Assembly: GCA_006176705.1 (NCBI GenBank)
Contig: QRFJ01000296.1
Span: 1,740,751-1,804,750 of the forward strand
DNA: 64,000 nt
Reading direction: 5' to 3'
From: Cocos nucifera
Lineage: Eukaryota > Streptophyta > Magnoliopsida > Arecales > Arecaceae
The notes under the pieces were generated by a model. The model was given only the letters and a program-made list of their open reading frames with translations. It did no database searches and was not told where the DNA came from. The position numbers were made by a program, and so were the translations under genes. Shown piece after piece: positions 1-10,408 of the stretch. Position 1 is the stretch's first letter, and every line of letters starts with the position of its first letter.

Positions 1-39
1 TTATCTTTTGTTCTCTCTTGCTTTCTATTATATTTCTCA
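1..39 (+). repeat. CO1 5' LTR, last 39 bp
   Basis: This stretch matches the end of the 3' LTR (about 10370-10408) with a few substitutions. It ends in TTTCTCA, as does the 3' LTR, followed directly by the primer binding site. The rest of the LTR lies outside the window. Confidence 0.85.
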
Positions 40-41
40 TA

Positions 42-53
42 TAATATCAGAGC
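42..53 (+). other. CO1 primer binding site
   Basis: The motif TATCAGAGC at 45-53 follows the LTR end by a few bases. It is the conserved part of the plant copia primer site TGGTATCAGAGC, complementary to the 3' end of initiator tRNA-Met. The first bases (TAA for TGG) have drifted. Confidence 0.8.
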
Positions 54-147
54 TTGTACATGTGAGGTTTCTCCATTGACAATCCCTTTGTGCGTGGTCA
101 TTGGTATTTTCTCCCTCCTTATTTTTTTTCTTCTCTCCACCAATATT

Positions 148-1205
148 ATGGACAAGTCTGAGCCCACTCATCCTATTGCTACCATTCTGGATAGCTCCAA
201 CTATATTCTTTGGAGTCAGGAGATGTCCAATTTTTTCAAAAGATGTCAAGTATGGGAGCATGTTATCGGTGATGAACCTGCACCCACTAGACTCAAGGAC
301 GAAACTGATACAGAACTCTTCAAATGCAAATATGAATGGGTTGCAAAGAATTACAAAATCATTACCTGGATTTGCAACACCTCTGCTCATACTCTTCGTG
401 CTCAACTTGGTACTTATGATACAGCTAAAGCAGTATGTGATTTTCTTGCCACTCGTTTCTCTATCACTGGTCTATCTTATCGTTATCAACTCTGTCGATC
501 TCTTCATCATCTTCACCAAGTACCCAGCCAAGAAATGCTTTTCTTGTTGAGATTCATCCTCTTTGGGCTCAACTTAATCTGGTTTTATCCAAGGATGATA
601 TCCATACTATTCTCCAATATTATAAGCAGGATTATCTTATTCATTTCTTGATGGTGCTTTCTGATGACTATGAGTCGGTTCAAGCCTCTTTGCTCAATCG
701 CAGCCCTCTACCCATCTTGGAGATTGCTATTGCTGAACTTCTATCAAAGGAGACACGTCTTGAAACTTTTCGGGCCCGTCCTACTAATTCCTCACTTGCT
801 GCACCTATTCATGATATGGCTGCCCCTACACATGGCTTCCACTCTTCCTCTGGACCTCCTAAGTGCGGCTATTACAAAGAGATCGGCCATACTATTCAGG
901 CCTGTCCTACTTGCAAATATCACCACTGTTACAAGATTAGCCCTAGGCACTATCGAAATAAATGTCCGAAGGCTCCTCTTGCTCAGCCTTCTGGCTTCAA
1001 ACTATCTTCTGGGCGGTCTTCTAGATCACATGCTCCATTCGGCCCCAAGGCTCCTACTACTGTTGCTGCCACTGATGAGTCCCCTCTATCTTCATATGTC
1101 ACTCTTTCTTTAACTGATCTGCAGGCACTTTTTGACCAATACAAATATCAATCTGGTACATCTCTTTCCACTATCATGTCTATTGTTTCAGGCATCTCTG
1201 ATTAG
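148..1205 (+). pseudogene. gag: CO1 gag, frameshifted
   Basis: Capsid protein of the copia element, which would form virus-like particles around the element RNA. It starts at ATG 148 (MDKSEP). An N-terminal copia-type gag domain follows with the motif NYILWSQEM about 20 residues in. The frame breaks between about 540 and 650 and continues in another frame to the stop at 1205. A cysteine/histidine zinc-knuckle-like region lies at about 860-970 (CGYYKEIGHTIQACP and following), with the usual spacing partly lost. A Ser/Pro-rich tail follows. The break means no full Gag can be made. Confidence 0.8.
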
Positions 1206-2307
1206 TATTTTGATTCTGCTTGTAGTAATCACCTGACATCTTATCCACGTTTTTTCCATACTAAGACTCCTACTTTCTCTACCCCTTTGATACACACTGT
1301 TGATGGCACTATTTTATCGATCACTCACACAGGTTATATCACTTCCTCCGCTCTATTCCTTCCTCATACATTTTTGCTTTCTAAACTTACTCTAAATTTT
1401 ATTTTTATTGGACAACTTTGTAAACTTGGCTATGAAGTTTTCTTTTCTTACTCTGATTGTCGTGTGCAGGATCCTTGAACGGGGCAGGTTCTTCGAACAG
1501 GATGTAGGGATGGTCGTCAATTTGCTCTCACTCATCTCAATGTCCCCTTATCAGTGCCTTCAGCTATCTTTGCTGCATCCACTACCTCCACATCTCTCAG
1601 TCGTTGGCATTCTCATCTTGGTTATGTCTCCTTTAGTTCTCTTCGTTCTTTGGTTTCTAGTAATCGATTAGGATCTGTTCACAATGATACTACTAAGTAT
1701 ATGTCTTGTCGACTATCAAAACAACCTGTTTTATCTTTTAATAATAGTGATTTGCATGCCAGTGCTCTCTTTGATCTTATTCACTCTGATGTTTGGGACC
1801 CTGTCTCTCATCCCACCATGGGTGGATCCCGCTATTTTGTTATTTTTATTGATGATTACTCAGGCTTTACTTGGTTATATTTATTTAAAAATCGATCTCA
1901 ACTTTATCAAATTTACTCTGATTTTACGACCATGGTTCACACACAATTTTCTTGCTGCATTAAATACCTCCATTCTAATAATGCTATGGAATACAAGGAC
2001 TCCTCCTTCCTTCATCTTTTATGCCAACATAATATCCTTTTCCAGTATTCTTATCCTGGGACCTCTGCATAGAATGGTCGGGCAGAGCGCAAGCATCATA
2101 ATATTCTAGATATTACTCATGCTCTGCTTCTCTCTACCTCTTATCCTAAACATTTTTGAGGTGAGATTATCCTCATTACCATCTATACTATTAATCACCT
2201 TTCCTCCACCGTCACTGCTCATTAATCTCCAAATGAGCATCTTTATGGTCAAGCCCCTGATTATTCTACATTTCGGATCTTTGGTTGTGCCTGCTTTGTT
2301 CTTCTTC
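1206..2307 (+). pseudogene. pol: CO1 protease and integrase core, broken
   Basis: Directly after gag comes a copia aspartic-protease-like segment with the motif DSACSNHLT (about 1213-1240). An integrase segment follows from about 1600: WHSHLGY (GAG-pre-integrase), HSDVWDP (first catalytic Asp, about 1785), IDDYSGF, then HSNNAMEY (about 1970-1990), where copia integrases usually have SDN, and NGRAERKH (catalytic Glu region, about 2075). The second Asp therefore seems to be Asn. In-frame stops lie near 2070, 2157 and 2222. The frame runs on to the GY1 insertion point and continues after 8062. Confidence 0.8.
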
Positions 2308-2312
2308 ATGCC

Positions 2313-3338
2313 TGTTGGGGATAAATTTTGTTCCTGCCAAAGTCCAGTTCGATGCTCAGACAATGCGACCAGTAGCCGCAGAAGAGTTTATCCCTTCAGC
2401 CGGTCGAACTGCTTAGTGGCCGAGCTTCTTGAACTCCCAGCGGTCGAACTCCTTGGACTCCCAATGGCTGAGCTTATTGGGCTCCTAACGGTCGAGCTCC
2501 TTAGACTCCCAGCGACCGAGCTCCTTGGGCTCCCAGCGGTCAAACTCCTTGGACTCCCAACGGTCAGGCTTTAGCGAAACTCCTCAGCGACCAAGCTTCA
2601 GTCGGACTCCCGCGAGGGCCGAACTCTCTCCGCACCCTTCTAGTTAGATGCCTGCAAGAGCCAAACTTCCTCCGAGCTTCTCCTTCAGCCGAACTTCTTC
2701 AGAAGTCGGACTTCTCCTAGACATCCCTTTCGACTGGCCGAGCTCCTACCAAACTCTCCAGCGATCGAGCCTTAGCCGAGCACCTCCAGCCAGATGCCTA
2801 CGAAAGTCGAACTCCTTCCGAACTTCCTCTTCAGGAGTCCGAGCTCCTCCAAAATGGGTACACATCAAGATCCTCCAACCCTTCATTCAGTCCCAAGCGA
2901 CTCAGTATCAAGACAGCTGCAGCCATCACCATCAGTCCACCGTAAGCGACAGCGATCCGCTATCAGACGGTGATGGCTGTCACCATCAACCCACTATAGA
3001 TGGTGCCTATCCTTGGAACTGACTCCGTCGGATTCGAGCGGCCCATCAGCACGCGGCTACAGCTGTCATCATCAAGCTTCACCTATATAAAGGACCCTCC
3101 AGATACGCTAACTCTAATCTCTCTGATCTCTAAGATCTTCTCTTCATCTTTAAGCTCTGCAGAAATCATTCTCGAGCACTCCATTCTTGTTGGCCAGAGC
3201 TGACTTGATCGTTGGAGGGTCCTACCGGAGCCACCCCCCACCGGCTTCAGACGAAACTTTATTTTGTAGGTCTCCGGTGGTGACCTCATCCACCACCGCT
3301 CTAATCGATTCCGACGACGATCAGATTCTGCATCAATA
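2313..3338 (+). repeat. GY1 5' LTR (1026 bp)
   Basis: Starts TGTTGGGG and ends TCAATA. U3 carries a tandem repeat of the CAGCGGTCGAGCTCCTTGG type at about 2405-2575. A TATA box (TATATAAAGG) lies at 3085-3094. The internal region after it begins GATTGACACTAG, a mutated form of the GATTGGCGC primer site seen in GY3 and GY5. Confidence 0.85.
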
Positions 3339-3359
3339 GATTGACACTAGAAGGAGGGC

Positions 3360-4893
3360 TTGAACATCCGAGGCTCCCTTATTCTTAAAGGAGTGCTCAG
3401 CGATGATTTCTCTCTCTCCGAAGATCTCTCTTCTTCCTCATCAGAGTTCTCTTCCAAAGAGAAAATACCTCCTAGGAGAGCCTCAACTCGACGATCGACG
3501 GCCTCCATATTTCGATCCCATTCAGATCCGTCCGCTCCTGCTTCAGTCCCGGCAACTCAGGTTTCACCTATACCCATGGTAAATTTGGAGCAGTTCAATC
3601 TGCTTGTCCGATAGGTCCGTAGCCTTGCGAATGCAATGCGGGCCATGCAGTAGCCTCCGGTGGTGACTCCACCAGGAAATCCGCCATTTGGATGTCAGAA
3701 ATCGACCCCAGAAAAGGGTACTCAGGCCAGTGTGCCCGCCGCTCCTTGAAAAGGAAAATAAAGAGTCGGGGATCCATGTTCGGATCATGGTTCTCCTCTG
3801 AAGGAGACCTTTTTTGCTTGTAGCCGAAAGTCCCCCAAGATCTACGATCAGGACGACGCCCTTGATCACAGACTATGGGAGATGGACCGATGGATTGAAG
3901 AGCTCGACCACGTCGTCCCGACTCATCATGCCGACATTCGTGTCGATCCTCCTTTCTCTCTCCAGATAATGCAAGAGCCCATCCCATCAAACTTCAAGCT
4001 TGCTCAACTTAAAAGCTACGATGGGACCTCTGATCCGATTGATCATCTGGAGGCCTTCCGGACCATGATGCTGCTTCACGACGCTTCAGACGCCATGCTG
4101 TGCCAAGTCTTTCCATCTACCTTAAAGAGAGCAGCAAAAAATTGGTACTCGACACTGAAGCCAAGTACGATCTTCTCTTTTGACCAGATGAGCAGTCAGT
4201 TCGCGGCCCACTTCATCAGCAGCCGACGACCATGCTGAGGTTCGAATTTTTTGATGAACGTTAAGCAAAAGCAAGAAGAATCAATCCGAATTTACGTCAT
4301 CCGATTTAACACCACGGCATTAGAGGTCCAAAACTTGGACCAGTCTATTGCGATGGCCGCACTCAAGGGCAGCCTTCAGAAAAATGACTTGCTGTTTTTT
4401 CTGAAAAAAAGTATCCTAGGGACTACGCCGATCTATTGGCTCGGGTCGAGAGATATGTCCGTGCGGAAGAAGCCTTCAAATTGAAGAACGAAGAAGCCTT
4501 AAGGGAGCGGCTGGCAGGCAATGGAGAGCCGAATGAAGTTCGACTGCGCTCATGGACTTCCTCCGATAGCAGATGGGTCCGAACTCCTCGAGCTCATAAA
4601 AAAATGTGAAGAAGCCCTCCTCCCAAAAGATTTCGTGACTACACCTCTCTCAACGCTCCTCGAACTCAGATTCTCACCGAAGTTAAGAACCAACTGCCAA
4701 GACCAGAAGGATTACGGTCTTTCCCAAACAAGCGCGACCAAAGCAAGTACTGCCTCTACCATCGTGACCACGGCCACGACACTGAGGAATGCATCCAGCT
4801 CCGAGATGAAATTGAGGAGCTCGTTAGAAAGGGATGGCTGGATAAATTCATTCGACACCAGCCTAAAGATCGAAAAAGGACACTGCCGTAATA
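3360..4893 (+). pseudogene. gag: GY1 gag, multiply frameshifted
   Basis: Ty3/gypsy Gag of the Tat type. The usual start (M)PPRRASTRR at about 3468 reads ATA instead of ATG, although an upstream in-frame ATG exists at 3363. The capsid core (Retrotrans_gag) is readable at about 3950-4235 (NFKLAQLKSYDGTSDPIDHLEAF, then NWYSTLKP). It breaks at a TGA near 4236 and resumes at 4251 in another frame. A zinc-knuckle variant CLYHRDHGHDTEEC (C-x2-H-x4-H-x4-C) lies near 4755-4800, followed by IEELVRKG. At least three frame breaks prevent a complete product. Compared with GY2 and GY6 the capsid core is retained. Confidence 0.8.
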
Positions 4894-5205
4894 AGAAATA
4901 ACAAGGTCGGCCACCTCACGGCATCATCAACGTTACCCCAGGGAGCTTGGTACATCAGCGACTCATCAGCTCCCAGCGTCGAAGCCAAGAGAAGCATGCT
5001 CCAAAGTGAGGAGGCCAGCATGAGATAGAAAAGGTCGTCCGCATGAAGAAGCGTGGAGGAACAAGGCTACCACGATCCTGAATCACAAAGAATTTGGGAA
5101 TACATTGCCAGTAACTTTCTTTCAATAAAGTTCTTTCCTTTCAATAATATACTATTTTTGGGCATGAAAACTACGTGATGACAGAAAAAGAAGCAGTTAA
5201 TAGTC
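4894..5205 (+). other. GY1 pol-deletion scar and integrase C-terminal remnant
   Basis: The gag tail (GGCATCATCAACG near 4920) runs after about 60 bp of filler into sequence that, in GY4 and GY5, belongs to the end of integrase (AAGCATGCTCCAAAGTGAGG near 4990, then CGTCCGCATGAAGAAGC). Protease, RT, both RNase H domains and most of integrase are absent. The same junction occurs in GY2, GY3 and GY6. Confidence 0.75.
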
Positions 5206-5990
5206 GCCGTGTTAGGAACAGAAGGAGAACCTCATCCTAACACGGGCAGGTCAAAGACCTTCGACCTCGGTCAGAGATAAGATCTCTTCCGAATGACAAC
5301 CTCGGCTAGAGATAAGATCTCTTCCGAAAAGCAATCTCAGTCAGAGATAAGATCTCTCCCGAGAAGTAACCTCGGTCAGAGATAAGATCTCTCTCGAGAA
5401 GCGACCTTGGCCAGAGATAAGACCTCTTCCGAGAAGCGACCTTGGCTAGAGATAAGATCTCTTCTGAGAAGCGATCTTGGCCAGAGATAAGATCTCTCCT
5501 GAGAAGCAACTTCGGCTAGAGATAAGATCTCTCTCGAGTGGCAACCTCGGTCAAAGATAAGATCTCTTCCGAGAAGCGACCTCAGCTAGATATAAAATCT
5601 CTTCCGAGAAGCAACCTCGGCCTTCCGAGAAGCAACCTCGATCAGAGATAAGATCTCTCCCGAGAAGCGACAACCTCGACTAAAGATAAGATCTCTCCCA
5701 AGAAGCGACCTCGGTTAGAGATAAGATCTCTTCCGAATGACAACCTCGACTAGAGATAAGATCTCTCCTGAGCGACAACCTCGGCCAGAGATAAGATCTC
5801 TTCCGAGAAGCAACCTCGATCAGAGATAAGATCTCTTTCGAGCGACAACCTCGGTCAGAGATAAAATCTCTTTCGAGAAGCAACTTCGACCAGAGATAAG
5901 ATCTCTTCCGAGCGACAACCTTGGTCAGAGATAAGATCTCTCCCGAGCGATCGAGTCAACCTCGGCTAGAGATAAGATCTCTTCCGAGTG
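5206..5990 (+). repeat. GY1 35-bp palindromic tandem array
   Basis: About twenty degenerate copies of a 35-bp unit. Successive GATAAGATCT cores start at 5311, 5346, 5381, 5416 and 5451, exactly 35 bp apart. Each core is a near-palindrome, GAGAT-AAG-ATCTC. The array lies in the 3' untranslated region of the element. The minus-strand ORFs here (repeating RDLIS/RSYL) are by-products of the repeat. Confidence 0.9.
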
Positions 5991-6430
5991 AAGGCCTCAT
6001 TCACAAAGGGTGAGACGGATGATGGTCCGAATGTGCCCCCGCAGTCCGTTAGGAACAGGAGGAGAACCTCATCCTAACGCGAGCAATGTTGAAGATCTCA
6101 TTCACAAAGGAGGAGATGGGGGGAGAGGCACAGACGATGGTCCATATGTGCCCCCACAGCCCATTAGAAATAGGAGGAGAATCCTCGTCCTAATGCGAGC
6201 AAAGTTGAAGGCCTCGTTCACCTTAGACGAGATGGGAGGAGACGGACGATGGTCCGAAGGTGCCCCCACAGTCCATTAGAAATAGAAGGAGAAACTCATC
6301 CTAACGTGAGCAAAGTCGAAGACCTCGTTCACCTTAGACGAGATGGGAGGAGAGGCTCGGACGACGGTCTGCATGTACCCCCGCAGCCCGTTAGGAATGG
6401 GAGGAGAGCCTCGTCCTAACGTAAGCAAAG
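5990..6430 (+). repeat. GY1 array of about 115-bp units
   Basis: Four diverged copies of a unit with TTAGGAACAGGAGGAGAACC, a CTCATTCACAAAGG-type stretch and GTGCCCCCACAGCC. Copies begin near 6047, 6162, 6277 and 6390. The same unit forms near-identical copies in GY5 (44190-44800). Confidence 0.85.
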
Positions 6431-6982
6431 TCTAAATCCAAGCTCCGAAGTCTATGGAAGACAGGATCTCCATCAACCTCGACCAGAGCGTCGAGCCAAT
6501 CTTAGCCAGAGATAAGATCTCTTCCAAGCGACCGAGACAACCTCGATCAGAGATGAGGTCCGCGACAACCTCGGCTAGAGATAAGTTTTCTCCTGAGTGC
6601 CCAAGTCAACCTCAGCCAAAGAAGATCTCTTTCGAGCGACCGCATCGACCTCGGCCTGAGATCAGATCTCTTCTGAGCGCCCGTGTTAACCACGGCTGCA
6701 GGAGAAGAGATCTCCCATGAGTCAGCCTCGGCTGCTGAAGACAATATCGCCCTTCGAAGGAGCTCAACCCCCGACCTCGATCGCATGAGATGAGATCTAC
6801 TTCAACCTCGATCGGAGATGAGATCTCCCTCAGGCTTCAACTTCAACATCAACTTTGGCTGAAAATGAGATCTTCTCCGAGCTTCAACATGAACCAGCAC
6901 GGAGCCTAAAAGAAGACTTCGGCAGTCACCTTTTCTGCACTCCCTTCCTTCGAGTTTTCAAACTCGGAAGTGGGGGGGCTAT
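6430..6982 (+). repeat. GY1 degenerate palindromic repeats and polypurine tract
   Basis: Up to about 6850 there are scattered copies of the AGATAAGATCTC motif with irregular spacing. A short unique stretch follows. The polypurine tract GGAAGTGGGGGGGCTAT (6966-6982) lies directly before the 3' LTR and would prime plus-strand DNA synthesis. Confidence 0.8.
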
Positions 6983-8057
6983 TGTTGGGGATAAACCCCA
7001 CTTTTGCAGAAGTTCAGCTCGATGTTCAGACAATGTGACCAGTAGCCACAGAAGAGCTCATCCCTTCAGCCGACCGAACTGCTTAGCGGTCGAGCTTCTC
7101 GAACTCCCAGCGGTCGAACTCCTTGGACTCCCAACGATTGAGCTTATTGGGCTTCCAGCGGTCGAGCTCCTTGGGCTCCCAGCGGTCGAGCTACTTGGGC
7201 TCCCAGCGACCGAGCTCCTTTGGCTCCCAGCGGTCGAGCTCCTTGGGCTCCCAACGGTCGAACTTCTTGGACTCCCAACGGTTAGGCTTTAGCGGAACTC
7301 CTCAGCGATCGAGCTTCAGTCGGACTCCCGCAAGGATCGAACTCTCTCCACGCTCTTTCAGCCAGACGCCTGCAAGAGCTGAACTCCCTCCGAGCTTTCC
7401 CTTTAGTCGGACTTCTTCAGAAGCAAGACTCCTCCCAGACATTCCTTTCGATCGGTCGAGCTCCTACCGAATTTTTCAGCGATCGAGCCTTAGCCGAGCA
7501 CCACCAATCAGATGCCTACGGGAGTCAAACTCCTTTCGAGCTTTCTCTTCAGAAATTCGAGCTCCTCCAAAATGGGTACACATCAAGGCCCTTCAATCCT
7601 TCATTCAGCCCTGAGCGGCTCAGTATCAAGACAGTTGCAGCCATCACCATCAGTCCATCGTAAGCGACAACGATCCGCTATCAGGCGACGATGGCTGTCA
7701 CCATTAACCCGCTGCACCTGGCGCCTACCCCTAGAACTGACTCCGTCGGATCTCGAGCGGCCCGCCAGCACGCGGCTGCAGCTGTCTCCATCAAGCTCCA
7801 CCTATATAAAGGATCCTCCAAATATGCTAACTCTAATCTCTCTGATCTCTAAGATCTTCTCTTCATCTTTAAGCTCTGCGAAAATTATTTTTGAGTACTC
7901 CATTCCTGTTGGCCAGAGCTGACTTGATCGTCGGAGGATCCTGCCGGAACTACCCCCCATCGACTCCAGATGAAATTTTATTTTGCAGGTCTCCGATGGT
8001 GATCTCGTCCACCACCGCTCCAGCCGATTCCGACGACGACCAAATTCTACGTCAATA
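6983..8057 (+). repeat. GY1 3' LTR (1075 bp)
   Basis: Starts TGTTGGGG, ends TCAATA, with a TATA box (TATATAAAGG) at 7803-7812. It is 49 bp longer than the 5' LTR, mainly from extra copies of the U3 repeat at about 7080-7280. Confidence 0.85.
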
Positions 8058-8062
8058 ATACC

Positions 8063-10063
8063 CATGAGCGCAATAAGCTTCAGAGTCGCTCTCGTCTCTG
8101 TTGCTTCTTGAGCTACAGTCTAGAGTACAAGGGCTATCACTATTGGAATCCTGTATCACAGCATCTTCGCATCTCTCATCATTTTATTTTTTGGAAACAT
8201 GCAATGTTTGCTTCACTATCCCAGTTCCACCCCTCTACCATTTCCTCCCCTCCTTACTTCACCTCTCGTCTCCTTGATCCTTTTCCTCCTGAGTCTCCCG
8301 AGTCTCCATCATCTTCTTCTCAGGTTACACCTACGCCATCACCTCCTCCCATGGAATTGCCTCTCCTAGACGATCCCATCATGACAACCTCACCTCTAGA
8401 GCTATCCTCGTTGCCATCTCCTTTGGGACCTAAACTCCCAACTGTCCGTCGGTCCACTCGTCACACTAAGAAAAATTCTTCCTCTTATCTTTAAAAAAAC
8501 TTTCATTGTTATTCTATTATTTTTACCTTTCATGAGCCTCGCACATATCGTGAGGCTTATTCTGATTCACGTTGGCAGCAAGCTATGCAGGAAGAACTTT
8601 AGACCTTAACTCATACTCACACCACACTTGGGATCTAGTTGATTTACCTATAGGAAAGTCGACTGTCGGATGCAAATGGATCTTTATGGTCAAAATTCAC
8701 TCAGATAGATCTCTTGAGCGATATAAGACCCATCTTGTGGCCAAAAACTTCACACAGGAATACGGTATTAACTATAATGAAATATTTGCTTCTGTTGCTC
8801 GTCTTACTTCAGTTCACTCTCTTATTGCTATTGCTGCACTTCATCGTTGGTTCTTTTTTCAAATGAACATCAAGAATGCTTTTCTTAATGGTGATCGTGA
8901 GGAAGAAGTTTACATGCAACCACCTCTTGGTCTTGATGTCCCTTATGGCAAGGTCTGTCACGTTAGATGAGCTCTCTATGGACTCAAATAGGCTCCTCGG
9001 GCATGGTTTGCTAATTCAGTAACACTATTCATAATCTTGGTTTCTCCTTCAGCCCTCATGATCCTGCTCTCTTCGTCCAGCGCTCTTCACATGGCACTAT
9101 TTTACTTCTTCTCTATATTGATGATATGATTATCACTAATGATAATGCTAATGACATTTCTAATCTTAAAGAGCATCTCCGACGTCACTTTGAGATGAAG
9201 GACCTAGGCTATTTACACTATTTTTTTGGCCTTGAGATCACTTTTGACTCTACTAGTTATTCTCTCTCTCAGATCAAGTATGTCTCTGATCTTCTCACTT
9301 GTATCGGCATCATCGATACCAAGACCGTCTCCACTCCATTGGAACTACATGGTCATCTCAGCTCTACTGATGGGATGCCTCTTTCCGATCCTACTCGATA
9401 TCACCAGATAGTTGGAGGGCCGATATATTTAACTATCACCTATCCTGACATTGCATATGTGGTTCACTTAGTCAATTCCTTGCCGCTCCTCGTACTTTTC
9501 ATTATGCTGCTGTCCTTCGAATTTTTCATTATGTACGAGGCATCCTATACTATGGTCTTCATTACTTTGTCCAATCTCCACATGTGCTTGTTGCTTACTC
9601 TGATGCTGATTCGGCTGGTGATCCTACTGACCGAAAATCTATCATTGATTTCTGCTTCTTCTTAGGTACCTCTCTTATTTTTTGGCGGAGTAAGAAACAG
9701 ACGAAGGTTGCCCATTTTAGTGCCGAGGCGGAATATCGAGCCATTGCTGATACAGTGGTGGAGTTGATTTGGCTTCGATGGCTTCTCATTGATATGAGCA
9801 TAGTTCATGATGGCCCCATTATTCTTTATTATGACAACCGCAGTGCTATTGAGATCGTCCATAATGATGTCTATTATGAGCGCATCAAACACATTGAGAT
9901 TGACTGTTATTTCATTCGTGATGAAGTTATTCGTCGCACAGTTCATCTTCAATATATTTCCTCTAGGGATCAAACTGCAGATATCTTCACCAAATCTCAT
10001 CCTCCGAGTCGGTTTCGAGAGTTATACATCAAACTCAAGTTGTTATCTTTTATGACTACTTGA
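8063..10063 (+). pseudogene. pol: CO1 integrase C-terminus, RT and RNase H, broken
   Basis: The copia frame continues after GY1. An integrase C-terminal part (EYKGYHYWNP near 8125) is followed by a Pro/Ser-rich linker (8220-8500). RT starts about 8565 with TWDLVDLPIGKSTVGCKW, then MNIKNAFLNG (about 8860-8890) and the catalytic YIDD at 9114-9125. RNase H follows with AEAEYRA near 9725, YYDNRSAIE near 9830 and KHIEIDCYFIRDEV near 9890, ending at the stop 10061-10063. Stops or shifts occur near 8600, 8968, 9020 and 9470, so no working polyprotein remains. RT and RNase H would copy the element RNA to DNA in cytoplasmic particles. Confidence 0.85.
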
Positions 10064-10064
10064 G

Positions 10065-10408
10065 TTTGCGGGAGAATGTTAAAATATATTTTGTTATCAT
10101 ATATACATATACGAATATCTACTTGTATCAATCTAGGATATGTTTAGATATGATATGATTAAATATGATATGATACGATATGATATGATTATATATCAAT
10201 CTGAGATTTGATATGATTTAGATTTGATTTTAGCTTGATTGATTTGATTTGATTAGATAAGGATCTTCTTCCTTATATAGTGTATTCTTATGGCTATATA
10301 TAGGCTTTGTATTTTTTTATATTGGATGAATAAGATATATAATTATTTTATTATTTCTTTTTTTTATTATTATCTTTTGTTCTCACTTGCTTTCAATTAT
10401 ATTTCTCA
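10065..10408 (+). repeat. CO1 polypurine tract and 3' LTR (10077-10408)
   Basis: TTTGCGGGAGAA just before 10077 is the polypurine tract. The LTR begins TGTTAAAATAT and ends TTTCTCA at 10408 (332 bp). TATA-like motifs lie at 10273-10280 and 10293-10301. Its last 39 bases match the window start. The target duplication cannot be checked because the left end is outside the window. Confidence 0.85.

Larger units (their letters stand above)
2313..8057 (+). mobile_element. GY1: pol-less Ty3/gypsy Tat-type element nested in CO1
   Basis: Two LTRs (2313-3338 and 6983-8057) flank a degraded primer site, a decayed gag, a short scar where pol should be, three tandem-repeat blocks and a polypurine tract. 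Target duplication: ATGCC at 2308-2312 and ATACC at 8058-8062, one transition apart. Removing the element restores the copia integrase frame, which confirms the boundaries. The LTR pair differs by many transitions and by repeat copy number, so this is not a recent insertion. It has no RT or integrase of its own and must have moved using enzymes from a relative such as GY4 or GY5. Confidence 0.9.
1..10408 (+). mobile_element. CO1: Ty1/copia LTR retrotransposon, split by GY1
   Basis: The window opens inside the last bases of a 5' LTR. The same sequence ends the 3' LTR at 10408, so the element starts upstream of base 1. Domain order is gag, protease, integrase, RT, RNase H, which defines Ty1/copia. 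The internal part without the nested GY1 is about 4.3 kb, normal for a plant copia element with a short LTR (332 bp). GY1 (2313-8057) sits in the integrase C-terminal region, and the copia reading frame resumes in register after it. The element is dead: gag has a frameshift, integrase and RT have stops, and the second integrase Asp appears replaced by Asn. Clade assignment within copia is not attempted. Confidence 0.9.

Noticed and set aside
5206..5990. Regular 35-bp repeats resembling a CRISPR array
   Set aside because: The linkers are repeats too, not unique spacers. No cas genes are present, and the setting is a plant retrotransposon.
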